DNA of 64,000 nt from JAAUTT01 sp963846585 (lineage in GTDB: Bacteria; Bacteroidota; Bacteroidia; Bacteroidales; JAAUTT01): NCBI GenBank assembly GCA_963846585.1, contig CAWJWO010000019.1, positions 237,437-301,436 of the forward strand. Reading direction: 5' to 3'. The notes beneath the pieces were generated by a model. It had not been told where the DNA came from and searched no databases. It was given only the letters and a program-made list of their open reading frames with translations. Every line of letters starts with the position of its first letter. Positions within the stretch are counted from its first letter, which is position 1. Below, in pieces: positions 53,378 to 63,997 of this stretch. A program made the translations under genes and the position numbers.

Positions 53378-54735
53378 AAAAATTTTTATCATTATCCGGC
53401 ATTGTCAATTTACTTATTATTATTTCCCTGGTTTGTGTGATTTTTAATATTGGCTCTTATAAGAAACCAAACGGAGTAATTAAAGATGATGTAGTGGGGT
53501 ATTATACCTATCTTCCTGCAACTTTTATCTATCATGACATCTCCTTAAAGTTTACTTTAAAAAATCCTGAATATTATTATGGTAAAATCCTGACAGCGCC
53601 TACCCCTTCCGGTGGATATATTACCAAGTATCCTATGGGAATGGCCATTTTATACAGCCCGTTTTTCTTTATTGGACATTTTGTTGCTAAATTAACCGGT
53701 GAACAAGCCAATGGTTATACTTCTCCGTATAAACTAATGCTGCAATTAAGTTGTCTTTTCTACCTTGCAATTAGTTTGTATTTTTTGCGAAAAACTTTAC
53801 TTGGATATTTTAGTGAAGTTGTAACCAGTTTATCAATTATTGCTGTAACCGTAGGCACTAATTTATATAACTATGCATCAATTGATAATACTACTCCGCA
53901 TGTTTTCAGTTTTTCACTAATGGCTGTTTTTATATATTTAACTATTAAATGGCACAAAAACCCAAACCTGAAATATTCTATTTTTATAGGATTGTTGGGA
54001 GGGTTAATTGCTCTTGTACGACCTACTAATATTATTATTTTTTTGTTTTTTGCTTTGTGGGGGATAACCGGATTGAAGGGAATGATAAATAGAGCGAAAC
54101 TGTTTTTATCGGGTTATAGTTTGTTTATTATAATGTTCGTTTGTTTTATACTGGTCTGGTTTCCACAGTTATTATACTGGAAATATAACACGGGACATTG
54201 GTTTTATTATTCGTATGTCAGTGAGCCTTTTTTCTTTAATGACCCTCAGTTTATAAATGGGCTGTTCAGTTACAGGAATGGTTGGTTGACGTATACGCCA
54301 ATAATGGTTTTTGCTCTTGCAGGTATATTTTTTATGATTAAAAGCAATAAAGATTTTTTTTTACCGGTATTGATTTTTACCGTTGTGAACATATATATCA
54401 TTGTTTCGTGGTGGACATGGTGGTATGGCGGAAGTTACGGGCTCAGGCCGATGGTTGATTCTTATTCGGTATTGATATTCCCTATGGCAGCCTTTATAAG
54501 GTATATCTTAAATAGCAGGATTGTCATAAGAATTACCGGATTAACGATAGTTTTTATCCTAATAATCCATTCAGTTTTTCAAACAATTCAGTTTTATTAT
54601 GGTGCCATTCACTATGATTCAATGACCCGGGCTGCATATTGGGATTCGTTTGGGAGGCTTCATCCTTCTCAAAAATTTTATAACCTTCTCAAAAATCCGG
54701 ATTACGATAAGGCTAAAAAAGGAGAAAGGGACTAG
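53374..54735 (+). CDS. GT-C-type polytopic membrane protein, putative glycosyltransferase
   Basis: This 453-aa protein has about ten membrane helices. The first periplasmic loop after helix 1 carries an acidic pair followed by aromatic residues (KDDVVGYYTYLPATFIY, residues ~38-54), the place of the catalytic acid in GT-C enzymes. The loop also has KYPMGMAILYSPFFFIGHFV, a common GT39/GT83-like feature. It overlaps the GT2 gene upstream by four bases. It probably transfers a sugar from a polyprenyl-phosphate donor on the outer face of the inner membrane. The acceptor is unknown. Confidence 0.78.
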   Translation: MKKFLSLSGIVNLLIIISLVCVIFNIGSYKKPNGVIKDDVVGYYTYLPATFIYHDISLKFTLKNPEYYYGKILTAPTPSGGYITKYPMGMAILYSPFFFIGHFVAKLTGEQANGYTSPYKLMLQLSCLFYLAISLYFLRKTLLGYFSEVVTSLSIIAVTVGTNLYNYASIDNTTPHVFSFSLMAVFIYLTIKWHKNPNLKYSIFIGLLGGLIALVRPTNIIIFLFFALWGITGLKGMINRAKLFLSGYSLFIIMFVCFILVWFPQLLYWKYNTGHWFYYSYVSEPFFFNDPQFINGLFSYRNGWLTYTPIMVFALAGIFFMIKSNKDFFLPVLIFTVVNIYIIVSWWTWWYGGSYGLRPMVDSYSVLIFPMAAFIRYILNSRIVIRITGLTIVFILIIHSVFQTIQFYYGAIHYDSMTRAAYWDSFGRLHPSQKFYNLLKNPDYDKAKKGERD

Positions 54736-54825
54736 TGATGAGAAATTTGTTTTCATTTATCTAAATGATAAATATTCCTGATTTGAGAATTATAAAATAA
54801 TTGGGATTTTTTTATATTAAATGTT

Positions 54826-56232
54826 ATGACCAAAATTCGTTTTTACTGTCATTTGGGGTTTTTAGTATTTTTTATAATGGCAGGCCATTTTTATCTTGAA
54901 AGGGTAATATTTTCAGACTCGGCATATTATTTATTTAAAATAGTTGATTTACAAAATTTCAATATAGAAGTAAAACGTTATGGAGCATTCCCTTCACAAA
55001 TACTAACTTTGATTGGCCTTAAACTTCATTTCTCATTAAGGACCTTAATATTTATCTTTTCCATATCATTTGTCATATTATATTATTCAATTTATATAAT
55101 TATTAATAAGGTGTTTAAAGAAGCTTATCTTGGGATCGCATTAATAATGATATTGATCTTTCCAATTTCAATCAGCTTTTTTCATATTGTTACTGAGACA
55201 CACCAATGTATAGCCTATGGATTTCTTTTTCATGGGTTTATTTTTTATAACGATAAATATAAAATGAAATCTATATATGCAATTATTTTAGGCATTATAT
55301 TAATTACATTTTGTTGTATTACACATCCTATTGGTGTATTTTTTATTTTGTTCTCATTAGGATTTTTATTTATTAATAACGGATTAAAAATAAATAAAAC
55401 TTTAATATTTTATTTTTTTTATTTGTTTATTATTTTGATAATAAAATTCTTATACACAAAGGATAATTCCTATGAAGGTAATTATATAGGTTCATTAAAA
55501 CATATTGTTTCAATATTTGGAAATATCAAATCTAATCACAGTTATTTAGAATTCTATCGTCATTTTTTTGATATTTATCTAATACCATTGTTTTTTTCTT
55601 GTTGGCTTTTTATTGTGTTATTGAAGAAAAAGGATTACTTAAATTTAGTTTACGTATTTGGTTATTTACTTATCTTTTGTTTTATAATTCTCATCTCTTT
55701 TCACAGTGGAGATTCACAATGCATGATGGAAAAGGTTTATATGGATATTTTCTATATTACTTTTATTCCTTTTACTTATTTTGTAGTAAGAGAAAACTTT
55801 GAAACAAATAAATATTTAAGATATGTTTTGCTTTTCACATTTTTAATTTCAATATCAAGGATATACATAACAGGGCAATATTTTAATGCAAGAATTCAAT
55901 ATATAGATAAGATAGTATACAATCAAAAAAATACCGGTCAAGAAAAGATTGTTACCCTAAGATCAGATGTTCCATATGAATTTGCAATTACCTGGTCATT
56001 TGGTGTAGAAACACTTTTATATTCTTCTCTTGATAATAATAATTCAGTAAATACTTATATTTGCAATGACAGTTTGGAAGTTAAAAAATATCTTTCTCAA
56101 AATGATTTTTTTCTATGTGTTGAATTTTATCCTGTATGGTTAACTAAGGATTTAAATCATTCATATTTCAATTTGCCGGATAAACCATATGTATATATAA
56201 AACCTGTTAGAAATGATATTAATACAAAGTAA
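54826..56232 (+). CDS. Polytopic membrane protein of the glycan region
   Basis: This 468-aa protein has roughly ten hydrophobic helices. After the first helix comes FSDSAYYLFKIVDLQNFNIE, with an acidic residue in the loop as in GT-C proteins, and VKRYGAFPSQILTLIGLK. The C-terminal ~90 residues are soluble and periplasmic. No named family is recognised. It is very rich in Phe, Ile, Tyr and AT codons, more so than the housekeeping genes to the left. It converges on the C-terminal half of the IS-split gene, with a 4-bp gap between the stops. Confidence 0.7.
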   Translation: MTKIRFYCHLGFLVFFIMAGHFYLERVIFSDSAYYLFKIVDLQNFNIEVKRYGAFPSQILTLIGLKLHFSLRTLIFIFSISFVILYYSIYIIINKVFKEAYLGIALIMILIFPISISFFHIVTETHQCIAYGFLFHGFIFYNDKYKMKSIYAIILGIILITFCCITHPIGVFFILFSLGFLFINNGLKINKTLIFYFFYLFIILIIKFLYTKDNSYEGNYIGSLKHIVSIFGNIKSNHSYLEFYRHFFDIYLIPLFFSCWLFIVLLKKKDYLNLVYVFGYLLIFCFIILISFHSGDSQCMMEKVYMDIFYITFIPFTYFVVRENFETNKYLRYVLLFTFLISISRIYITGQYFNARIQYIDKIVYNQKNTGQEKIVTLRSDVPYEFAITWSFGVETLLYSSLDNNNSVNTYICNDSLEVKKYLSQNDFFLCVEFYPVWLTKDLNHSYFNLPDKPYVYIKPVRNDINTK

Positions 56233-56236
56233 AAAT

Positions 56237-57432
56237 TTAGTTTTGATAATGGATTTTTTCTATTAACAGGTTATCAAAATATGCAGGAAGTATTTGATCT
56301 GAATTATAACAATAAATTCTTATATCCATATTATTAAGTTGTTCATTTATTGATAACTCATATTCCAATTTTTCCCAATTACCTAAATTTTCAATAGGAA
56401 CTGTAATAGATTTATAATAAAAAGATGAATTATTGGTTGTTACAACCAAGCTAGAATTATAGTTTCCATTCTTGAATTTCCATACACTTATTTTATATTT
56501 TTCTCCGCTTTGGACTTCACTGAGAGCGCAAGTCATTCCATATGGATTGTCTTTTGTGAGTTTAGAAGAGTATTTACCTTTAAAAGCTTGTTCGCTTGAT
56601 TGGGTGTTACCATTCTTAAATTTCAGATTACCTGTTAGGAAAAATGATATAGTACTGTCAGTCTTTTCAGCATCGCACAAATAATTAATACTTTTTTTAT
56701 TTGAAACAGAATTATAACTAATACTGTAAATTGTTTCATTAGTATTATGGTTAAAATAAACCAATGAATCTCTTGAATCTGCCTGCCTGTTTAAACCTCG
56801 AAATTTAGTCCATAAGAATTCATTTGCATCCTGATCGCGGGTATCAAAATATATACATTTAAATTTTTTTAACAGGTGAATGTATGAATATGAGTAGTCC
56901 CAATTACTGAAAAGATTATCATAACTTTTATAAAAAAAAGCTTCAGGATAAATTTTGGATAAGATATTAGCGAACATTCTATGTATTTTATAATCCGTAC
57001 CTCCGGTATATACCATTCCATAAAGTAATGAGTATTGCCTGAATGATGATCCAGTATAGTTGCAAATCATTAGAACCGGTTTGTCCGAAAATTTCTTATC
57101 TATTCCATATGAATCCATATAATGTTTCTTATTTTCCAATCGATTCCCATTATAAGTAATAAGTAGTTTTAATTGATAATGATACAGGCAAAAAATAGAG
57201 AGAAGTATCCCCGGTATAATAATTATTTTTTTTATTAGGAATTTAAATCTTCTTTTATAAATATTTAAAGATATAAATAAACCAGGAATTGCCAGTAATA
57301 ATGCCGGAGTCAGATAATAATTTTTGTATTGTTTTGCAATAAGTAAAAACATAACTAACATAGTTAATGTTATCCCCAATAATCCATTATAATGTTTATC
57401 ATCTTTTACCTTTAATTTTAAATATCGGATAT
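56237..57432 (-). pseudogene. C-terminal half of an IS-interrupted GT-C-like membrane protein
   Basis: This frame continues the gene fragment at 58,868-59,807. If the IS4 element and one 9-bp duplication are removed, the codons join in frame (YHIRYLKLKVKDD, then LLGITLTMLVMFLLIAK) and give a 708-aa protein. The part here has three to four membrane helices, then a periplasmic region. It ends in a ~125-residue beta-sandwich of CBM-like look (FKNGNTQSSEQAFKGKYSS; then SGEKYKISVWKFKNGNYNSS; and a final FDNLLIEKI). No start codon of its own is well placed. Confidence 0.85.
57424..57432. repeat. Target-site duplication, left copy (ATCGGATAT)
   Basis: This 9-bp direct repeat is identical to 58,868-58,876 and marks the insertion of the IS element. 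Confidence 0.9.
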
Positions 57433-58867
57433 CACTATTATCCGACTAAAATTCATTTCGAAGTCTTTTGACTTATAAATAACTAATAGTCAGCACTCAT
57501 TTTTTATATTCTAAAAGTTACCCCATCATTTAAATTCCAGTTTTAACTGGACCCAGCCTGGGGGAGATGCTGTTTTCTTCATATATTCCCGTTGAGTACT
57601 TCGTAATAATTCATAGACATTAAGCATACTAATTAAGTGTATTCTTATTAATGAAGCAACCACGGAGAATGCCTTTTTTGTGTTGGCTATTTTCTGGATA
57701 ACTGTCATCAATAATTGAGCAATTAAAGTACACCAAACCTGTGTTCGGATTGCATTTTCATTCTCTCCATAAAAATAATGGAGTTGAAAGTTCTGCTTCA
57801 TTTTTTTGAACAAGATCTCAATACCCCATCGTTTCTTATACAGGAATGCTATTTCTTCAGCTGTGCTATCCATACTGTTTGTTAAGAATTCAAAGTACCT
57901 GTTACTTTCATCTTGATAACACACTTTTTTTAATCTTAAGGTGGTTCGCTTTTTAAATTGCTTTTTACCTTTTTCATCTTCTGGGCAATATTCCAGTTCA
58001 ATTATTTCTTCCTTTAGTACCATAGCCTTATTCTTTTCTATGGTATGTTCGCGAAGGACTTCAAGAACATTATAAACGGCATTTCGTTTTAAACGTGTGA
58101 CAAAGAATACGGATCGACTTGTCCACATGGCAAACTGATGATAATAATTATACGCCTTATCAAATACCACCATACTGTGCGAGATAAGATACAATTCCTT
58201 TAGAAAATTTTTATCATGTACCTTAGCTTCGGTGATTTTAATAAATCTTCCTACAGACTGAGCCGCATCAATAAGCATATGCACCTTTAATCCACCTTTC
58301 TTTTTTCCATCGTTCTTAGGGTCTCTTCCAACTCCTTTAAGAACATCACTGAATAAGCGTATGGTCGTAGAATCTATCAAAAGAACTTCTTTAAAAGTGA
58401 GCCCAAAAGTTCGGCTGTCCGACAAAAAGCTCTTATAATTATCTACCAGTTTAAAGTATACTTCTTCAAAGAACTTGCTGCTGCGAGATCGTAATCCGTC
58501 ACAAGCAGTGCTTTTGGCTGGTGCTTTTTCTAAACCTAGTTGATTTAGTTTTCCGCTCATTGCCCTCATTCCTTCACAAATCTCGGTCATTGAGTCACAC
58601 CGGCTCATAATACCGAAAAGCATGGTTATTAACTGAGTTTTGGCCTTGTAAGCCTTATAATAATGGTCGGCATTATGCTTTTTAATAAGACTCTTTAAAT
58701 TAATTCTTTCAACAAGCCCGATAACTTGTTTGAAAATCGGCTGTCCGACAAATGAAATTTCCGTATTTTTGTCCATGTGTAATTTTTGTGTGTGGAAATA
58801 CAAAAATACACAAGAGGACGAAACCTAACGGAAGTAGTCCTCACTATTTTTTAGTCGGACACTAGTG
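57433..58867 (-). mobile_element. IS4-family insertion sequence, 1,435 bp, complete
   Basis: The terminal inverted repeats begin CACTATTATCCGACTAAAA (left) and CACTAGTGTCCGACTAAAA (right, read inwards), matching at 17 of 19 positions. A 9-bp target duplication ATCGGATAT flanks the element. One intact transposase gene is present. It splits a 708-codon membrane-protein gene exactly in frame, so it inserted into a once-intact gene. Confidence 0.93.
57526..58776 (-). CDS. IS4-family transposase
   Basis: With the ATG at 58,776 (MDKNTEISFVGQPIFKQVIG) the protein has 416 aa; a start nine codons earlier is possible. The N-terminal ~75 residues are a DUF4372-like domain. The DDE core has D in LLIDSTTIRLFSDVL, D in MVVFDKAYNYYHQF and E in the family motif KKRWGIEILFKKMKQNFQLH (Y-x2-R-x3-E-x6-K type). 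All three catalytic acids and the length are intact, so the element may still be active. Confidence 0.94.
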   Translation of the reverse strand: MDKNTEISFVGQPIFKQVIGLVERINLKSLIKKHNADHYYKAYKAKTQLITMLFGIMSRCDSMTEICEGMRAMSGKLNQLGLEKAPAKSTACDGLRSRSSKFFEEVYFKLVDNYKSFLSDSRTFGLTFKEVLLIDSTTIRLFSDVLKGVGRDPKNDGKKKGGLKVHMLIDAAQSVGRFIKITEAKVHDKNFLKELYLISHSMVVFDKAYNYYHQFAMWTSRSVFFVTRLKRNAVYNVLEVLREHTIEKNKAMVLKEEIIELEYCPEDEKGKKQFKKRTTLRLKKVCYQDESNRYFEFLTNSMDSTAEEIAFLYKKRWGIEILFKKMKQNFQLHYFYGENENAIRTQVWCTLIAQLLMTVIQKIANTKKAFSVVASLIRIHLISMLNVYELLRSTQREYMKKTASPPGWVQLKLEFK

Positions 58868-58876
58868 ATCGGATAT
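58868..58876. repeat. Target-site duplication, right copy (ATCGGATAT)
   Basis: This is the right-hand partner of the 9-bp repeat at 57,424-57,432. Confidence 0.9.
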
Positions 58877-59807
58877 GATAAATTATACATGTAAAAATTA
58901 AAAATAATAACAAAAAAATAAATACAGATTCAGTTGATTTAATAGTAGAACTATTATTTAAAAAAACTTTTGCATTGATTAAGTTTGATGGACCTGAACC
59001 AAATTGGCCACTGTGAATAACAAGGCTTCCCATCCAATGAAAAAAATAACCCCAATTGTAAAAAACAGGGAAGACAAAAATTGCAAAGAAAGTTACAGAT
59101 AATAATGTGTATTTAAGTTTATTAATAATACCAGGAATTAAAAAGAACGGGATAATAAAGAACGGGATAAATGTTACTTTAGTTGCAATTCCAAATCCAA
59201 TTAAAGCCGAAAATATTATTATATACTTATAAATATTGGTTTTATCATAAGGTTTATATAAGTACCAGACTATTGTCAGAATTAAAATCAGAACTACAGG
59301 AATAATAAAATGTTCAGGCAATATTCTATCCATAATAGATATTGCAGTGAAGGAAGAAAATGGGGTAAGTTGTAAAAAAAATGCACTTGAAAGATTATTT
59401 GTAAATTTTAACGCAAAAAATCCAAGTAAAAATAATACTACCCCCAAAAGTGAAAATATACTTAAATTTATGACATATATATAAAAATCAGGATTTTGTA
59501 ATACATCAAGATCTAGAGAAATATTGGGAGCATTAAAAATATGCGCAATTCTTATAACAATGGCTGAAAAAAATTCAAGTGGAATACCCGGATGGTCCAA
59601 AAAGAAAGGGTGACCTAAATGGGCTATAATTAAACCATTTAATAAGTAATCATATTCCGGATCAACACAACTCAAATAATTAACAGGTTGTGTATTTTTT
59701 AAATACAGGCCAATTATAATTATTAATAATGGCAGAATTAAAATAACAAGAAATTTTACAATTGATTTATTGGTTAGTTGTGTGAAAAATTTATTTAATG
59801 CATTCAT
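58868..59807 (-). pseudogene. N-terminal half of the IS-interrupted GT-C-like membrane protein
   Basis: The ATG at 59,807 (MNALNKFFTQLTNKSIVKFL) is preferred to a start 32 codons earlier. The part here has about eight membrane helices and an acidic periplasmic loop after helix 1 (NYLSCVDPEYDYLLNGLIIA, then LGHPFFLDHPGIPLEFF). That is the GT39/PMT-like arrangement with the likely catalytic acid. The frame now runs into the IS end and stops at 58,851. Joined with 56,237-57,423 it would be a 708-aa glycosyltransferase-like protein with a C-terminal carbohydrate-binding-like domain. Confidence 0.86.
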
Positions 59808-60089
59808 TTTATAGATTTCTAATAAAATAATTGGAAAGTTAAGGTCAAATATAAAAAAAAGTTGTAGTATTTGAATATTTTTGGTTATGTTATCAATAAT
59901 CAATATCTAAAAACAATTCGTCAGAAAAATGTTTTTATAGTGGGATTGAAGATTGAAGGCATAAATTTATATATTTATGAAAATCAGATTATTTTTGGGA
60001 AGCAATTTTTTTTAATACATTTATTGCTCGATTATATATAAACTTTATATTTATTAAGACACCAATAAAAATACATAAAACATTGTTTA

Positions 60090-61586
60090 ATGAATAAAAT
60101 AAAAATAAATTTTACAAATAACAGGCAAATATTATTTATTGTTATTTTAATATTTGGATTAATATATTGTTCTATATCACTTGTAAACCACTTTTTATAC
60201 AGAACATATGCCCTTGATCTTGGAATGATAAATCAGGCTATTTATTCTTTTTCCCATTTTAAAATGAATTATTTTACTTTGAATCTGGGTGATGAAACAA
60301 GGTGCATTTACTTTTCCGATCATTTTTCTCCAATTACAATTCTTTTATCCCCATTTTATTATTTATTTGGTTCATATACCATGCTTGTTATTCAGATAAT
60401 AGGCATTCTGTTTGGTGGATTAGGAATCTATAAATACGCTTCAATAAGCCATTCAAATTCTAAAATCCCCATTATAATAACAATTCAGTTTTTTTGCATT
60501 TGGGGTATTTATTCAGCTCTTTCATTTGATTACCATAATAATGTAATCGCCGCCATGTTTGTTCCCTGGCTGATATATTTTTATGAATTATCAAATAAAA
60601 AAATGATCCTATTGTTTTGTTTTTTAATAATAATTACAAGGGAAAATATGGCATTGTGGTTAGGGTTTATTATAACCGGGCTTGTATTAAAACGTTTAAT
60701 GGCAGAAAAATGGAAAATTCAAATTAAAGATATAATGAAATTTGAATTTCCAATAATAATATTTTCATTAGTTTATTTTATTATTGTAGAAGGGAAATTA
60801 ATGCCTTATTTAAGTCATGGAGTTCAACTAAATCATTTGGACAGGTATTCAATTTTAGGTAATTCTATTCATGAAATTATAATAAATATTTTAACTAAAC
60901 CCAGCTTTGTTTTCTCCCTTCTTTTTGAAAGTCAATTAAAGGATAGCATTACTTTTGGGATAAAATCGGAATTACACTTCATGATATTTGTTTCCGGAGG
61001 ATTTGCATTATTATACCGTCCTTATTTTTTAATTATGCTTATCCCTATATATGCACAAAAACTTTTTTCAAATTCTTTTGAATATTGGGGAATAAATTAT
61101 CAATATTCAATAGAATTTGTTCCAATTATAAGTTTATGCCTTTCAGATTTTTTTATACGCTTTAAGTCATTAAAAATAAGCTATTTAATCGCTTGGATAA
61201 TAACTTTATCGACTCTATTTTTTACAATTAAAACAATAGAAGAAAGAACCTCAAAATGGTATGACAGAACTAATACGGCCTTTTATTCAAAAACACATTA
61301 TACTACACCACTTAATATAAGAGAAATTAATAATATATTAAATACAATTCCTGAAAATGCCGTTATTTCGGTAAGTACATCTGTTGCACCTCATTTGGCA
61401 TTTCGTGATAAAATATATCATTTCCCGACCGTAAAAGATGCAACTTATATTGTTTTGTTATCAGATGGCAATACTTATCCTTTATCTAAACAAGATTTTG
61501 AAAAAGAATGGGGAAAATATATAGAAAACAGGAGTTTTGAGATAAAGTATAATAATAATAATTTATTAATTTTAAAAAGGAATTAA
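60090..61586 (+). CDS. DUF2079-family polytopic membrane protein
   Basis: This 498-aa protein has about twelve membrane helices. The N-terminal part matches DUF2079: YRTYALDLGMINQAIYSFSH (residues ~35-54) with Asp in D-L-G-M, followed by IYFSDHFSPITILLSPFYYL with the D-H-F-S-P motif. DUF2079 proteins have a GT-C-like layout and occur beside glycan genes, but no activity is established for the family that I can recall. The C-terminal ~90 residues form a soluble domain (NTIPENAVISVSTSVAPHLA). The 186 bp upstream are AT-rich without repeats or another gene. Confidence 0.85.
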   Translation: MNKIKINFTNNRQILFIVILIFGLIYCSISLVNHFLYRTYALDLGMINQAIYSFSHFKMNYFTLNLGDETRCIYFSDHFSPITILLSPFYYLFGSYTMLVIQIIGILFGGLGIYKYASISHSNSKIPIIITIQFFCIWGIYSALSFDYHNNVIAAMFVPWLIYFYELSNKKMILLFCFLIIITRENMALWLGFIITGLVLKRLMAEKWKIQIKDIMKFEFPIIIFSLVYFIIVEGKLMPYLSHGVQLNHLDRYSILGNSIHEIIINILTKPSFVFSLLFESQLKDSITFGIKSELHFMIFVSGGFALLYRPYFLIMLIPIYAQKLFSNSFEYWGINYQYSIEFVPIISLCLSDFFIRFKSLKISYLIAWIITLSTLFFTIKTIEERTSKWYDRTNTAFYSKTHYTTPLNIREINNILNTIPENAVISVSTSVAPHLAFRDKIYHFPTVKDATYIVLLSDGNTYPLSKQDFEKEWGKYIENRSFEIKYNNNNLLILKRN

Positions 61587-61632
61587 TTTGAATTCTTATA
61601 ATAGTTAGTAAAATTGATAGACAAATGGTATA

Positions 61633-62561
61633 ATGAATAACCCCGGTCCAACCTTAGGAATTGTGATGCCTTGTTACAATGAACAGGAAATCCTGTTAGA
61701 CACCAATATTAAAATGGGTCACTTATTTAATGATCTTATTGACAGAGGGATTATTTCCAGTGAAAGCTGTTTGGTATATGTTGATGATGGCAGGTAAAGA
61801 TGGCACCTGGGAAATCATTCAAAATATAACTAAAGAAAAATCTCACCGGATTGGCGTAAAACTTTCCCGGAACTATGGACATCAATCTGCTATTTTAGCT
61901 GGAATTGAAAGCATATACAAACAAGTTGATTGTACTATAACTATTGATGCAGACTTACAGGATGATATTTCGGTAATTGAAGATATGATCTATAAATATA
62001 CAAAAGGTTATGAAGTGGTATATGGAGTACGAAAGGGAAGAGATACCAACTCTTTTTTTAAGAAAAAAACAGCAGTGGGGTTTTATTGCTTTATGAAAAT
62101 CATGGGTGTTGAAGTTGTCTTTAATCATGCTGATTTCAGCTGCCAAACGTGCTATTGAGCATTTGCTAACATTTAATGAGGTAAACCTTTTTTTGAGAGG
62201 CATTTTCCCATTGATAGGGTTTAACAGTACTTCTGTATATTATAATCGTCTTGAACGTTTGGGAGGCAAAACAAAATTTCCCTTCAGAAAAATGGCGGAA
62301 TTTGCATTTGACGGAAATACCTCCTTTAGCGTTAAACCTTTACGAATTGTAAGTATCACCGGCATTGTTATTTTCATTATTAGTTTATTATTAGCCTGTT
62401 ATTCGCTTTATTCTTATTTATTTTCAGGAACTGTTTCCGGCTGGACTTCAATAACACTTCCTGTTTATTTTATTGGTGGGGTACAATTACTTAGTATTGG
62501 AATTATTGGTGAATATCTCGGGAAAATTTATAAGGAAGTAAAGTCAAGGCCAGTACTATAA
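61633..62561 (+). pseudogene. GT2 family glycosyltransferase (GtrB/DPM-like), frameshifted
   Basis: The first frame from the ATG at 61,633 reads MNNPGPTLGIVMPCYNEQEI to VYVDDGR-stop near 61,796. Deleting one G near 61,793-61,795 gives the expected DDGSKDGTWEIIQ. The second frame carries VKLSRNYGHQSAILAG and TIDADLQDD (DxD donor motif), then breaks at HADFSCQTCY near 62,145-62,158, where about five bases seem lost. The third frame continues KRAIEHLLTFNEVNLFLRG, VYYNRLERLGGKTKFPF and two membrane helices. The full protein would be ~310 aa. At least two separate lesions make it a probable pseudogene. Confidence 0.87.
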
Positions 62562-62664
62562 ATTGAATCCATTATATATAAATAAATTACACAGAAAAAT
62601 TAGTAATAATTTCTTTTTCAGTAATTAATTATACCTTCCAATTGTTCGATTGATAAAGATAATA

Positions 62665-63997
62665 TTATCTTTTAAGTTCATCCTGCTTAATTTGCCACAT
62701 TGCATCAACCATTAACATAGAATCAACAGGTATATTTTTATTTTTTGCTTTTTCCTGCACTGCTTTATACCATTTTTCATCGGTTTTGATATAGTTAATC
62801 AAATTTTTTACCTTTTTCATAAAGGCTGAATCATGTATATTTTTATTATTTTTCCCGGAAAACATATGTAAACATTTTCAATAAATCCCCAGCCAAATCC
62901 GGGTAAATTAGCATCTGTTGCCATAATAATTATTACATAAGATGCCTGTTTATTTCATATTATGATATTAATGCTGCCTGTCTCCAGTGAATTATTATAA
63001 TAATCAGGATATATTTGCCTGTTATAATACCAAAAATGACTGTTATTGAATAAAAGATAGTGATATGCCAAAATTAAACATCCCCCAGTAATAGCTATCC
63101 GAAACAACTAAAACAGAAGGTTTTGTTTTTCCAGAATCCAATACAAACTGTAGTTTCGGATAAGCCATTTTTTCTGATTTGAGTTTAAACTTCAGGTTCA
63201 TATGCCATCAGCTACATCATAATCTCCTTCTTTTGCATCTTTTGGATACTCCATATTTATTTCCTTCCAGTACAATTTTGGCATATTAATATGTCGGAGT
63301 GATACTATATTATATCTAATAATTCAATCGGCGGAACAGGCATGTTCCATAATAACTCCAGTGGATTCCATATTGCGGGTAAAGCAAATATTTCGATTTG
63401 TGTTTATTTTTAATAAAATATCCATTAATCCAAATAATGTAGATTTAATTCTTCTGCATATTTGAGATGATATCCATAATTTGTTTTATCAATGTTTTTT
63501 TTATACTTATCAGGAATATATTCAGGATAAAACGATCGGACCATGCCGCGAAAATAATTATTAAATCCTTATTTAGTTTTTTCAATGTATCCTGTATGTA
63601 TTTTAGGCGTTGCATACGATGCCAGATACTGTCAACTCCAATAAAATCAGTTCCGTAATATGCTTTAATATAATTTTCTTCAAAGAAAATTGTTTTTGCC
63701 TATAATTACTCCATTGGCTTTAGCCTTATTAAATAAATTGAATGCTATTTGATTATTTATTCTTCAAAATATTCCGAAAGCCAAATGATTCATTTAAATA
63801 TTTTTTCTTTTTTTGTCTGGTAATCTCCGGAAAGCCAACCTTTAAATTGAAAAATATGCATTTTGGGGCGATTTTATTGAACCTTTTAAAGGCGTAACAT
63901 TTATAAAATTAAATTTACTTTGTATTAATGGACATATAAGAGCTGCCATTAATAAAAGAAATATTAATTTTTTGAATGTAGTAAAATTGTTATTCAT
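62665..63997 (-). pseudogene. AlgX/AlgJ-like SGNH hydrolase/acetyltransferase, remnant with many frameshifts
   Basis: Reading the minus strand from the ATG at 63,997 and switching frames gives one ~440-aa protein. It has a signal-anchor (FKKLIFLLLMAALICPLIQS), a NVTPLKGSIKSP turn and FKGWLSGDYQ. It continues with RINNQIAFNLFNKAKANGVI, IGKNNFL and EENYIKAYYGTDFIGVDS, then LYPQYGIHWSYYGT (catalytic His region) and VLVVSDSYYWGMFNFG (a DS-type nucleophile block). The tail FMKKVKNLINYIKTDEKWYK is open from 62,865. These features match AlgX/AlgJ-type polysaccharide O-acetylation proteins. At least five frameshifts or stops, many in A-runs, show it is dead. Confidence 0.82.

Noticed and set aside
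61633..62561. Programmed frameshifting of the GT2 gene
   Set aside because: The two breaks need opposite kinds of change (an inserted base and a ~5-base loss) and lack slippery heptamers, so decay is simpler.
62933..62940. TTACATAA near 62,933
   Set aside because: No partner half-site 21 bp away and no promoter box; it lies inside the AlgX-like remnant.
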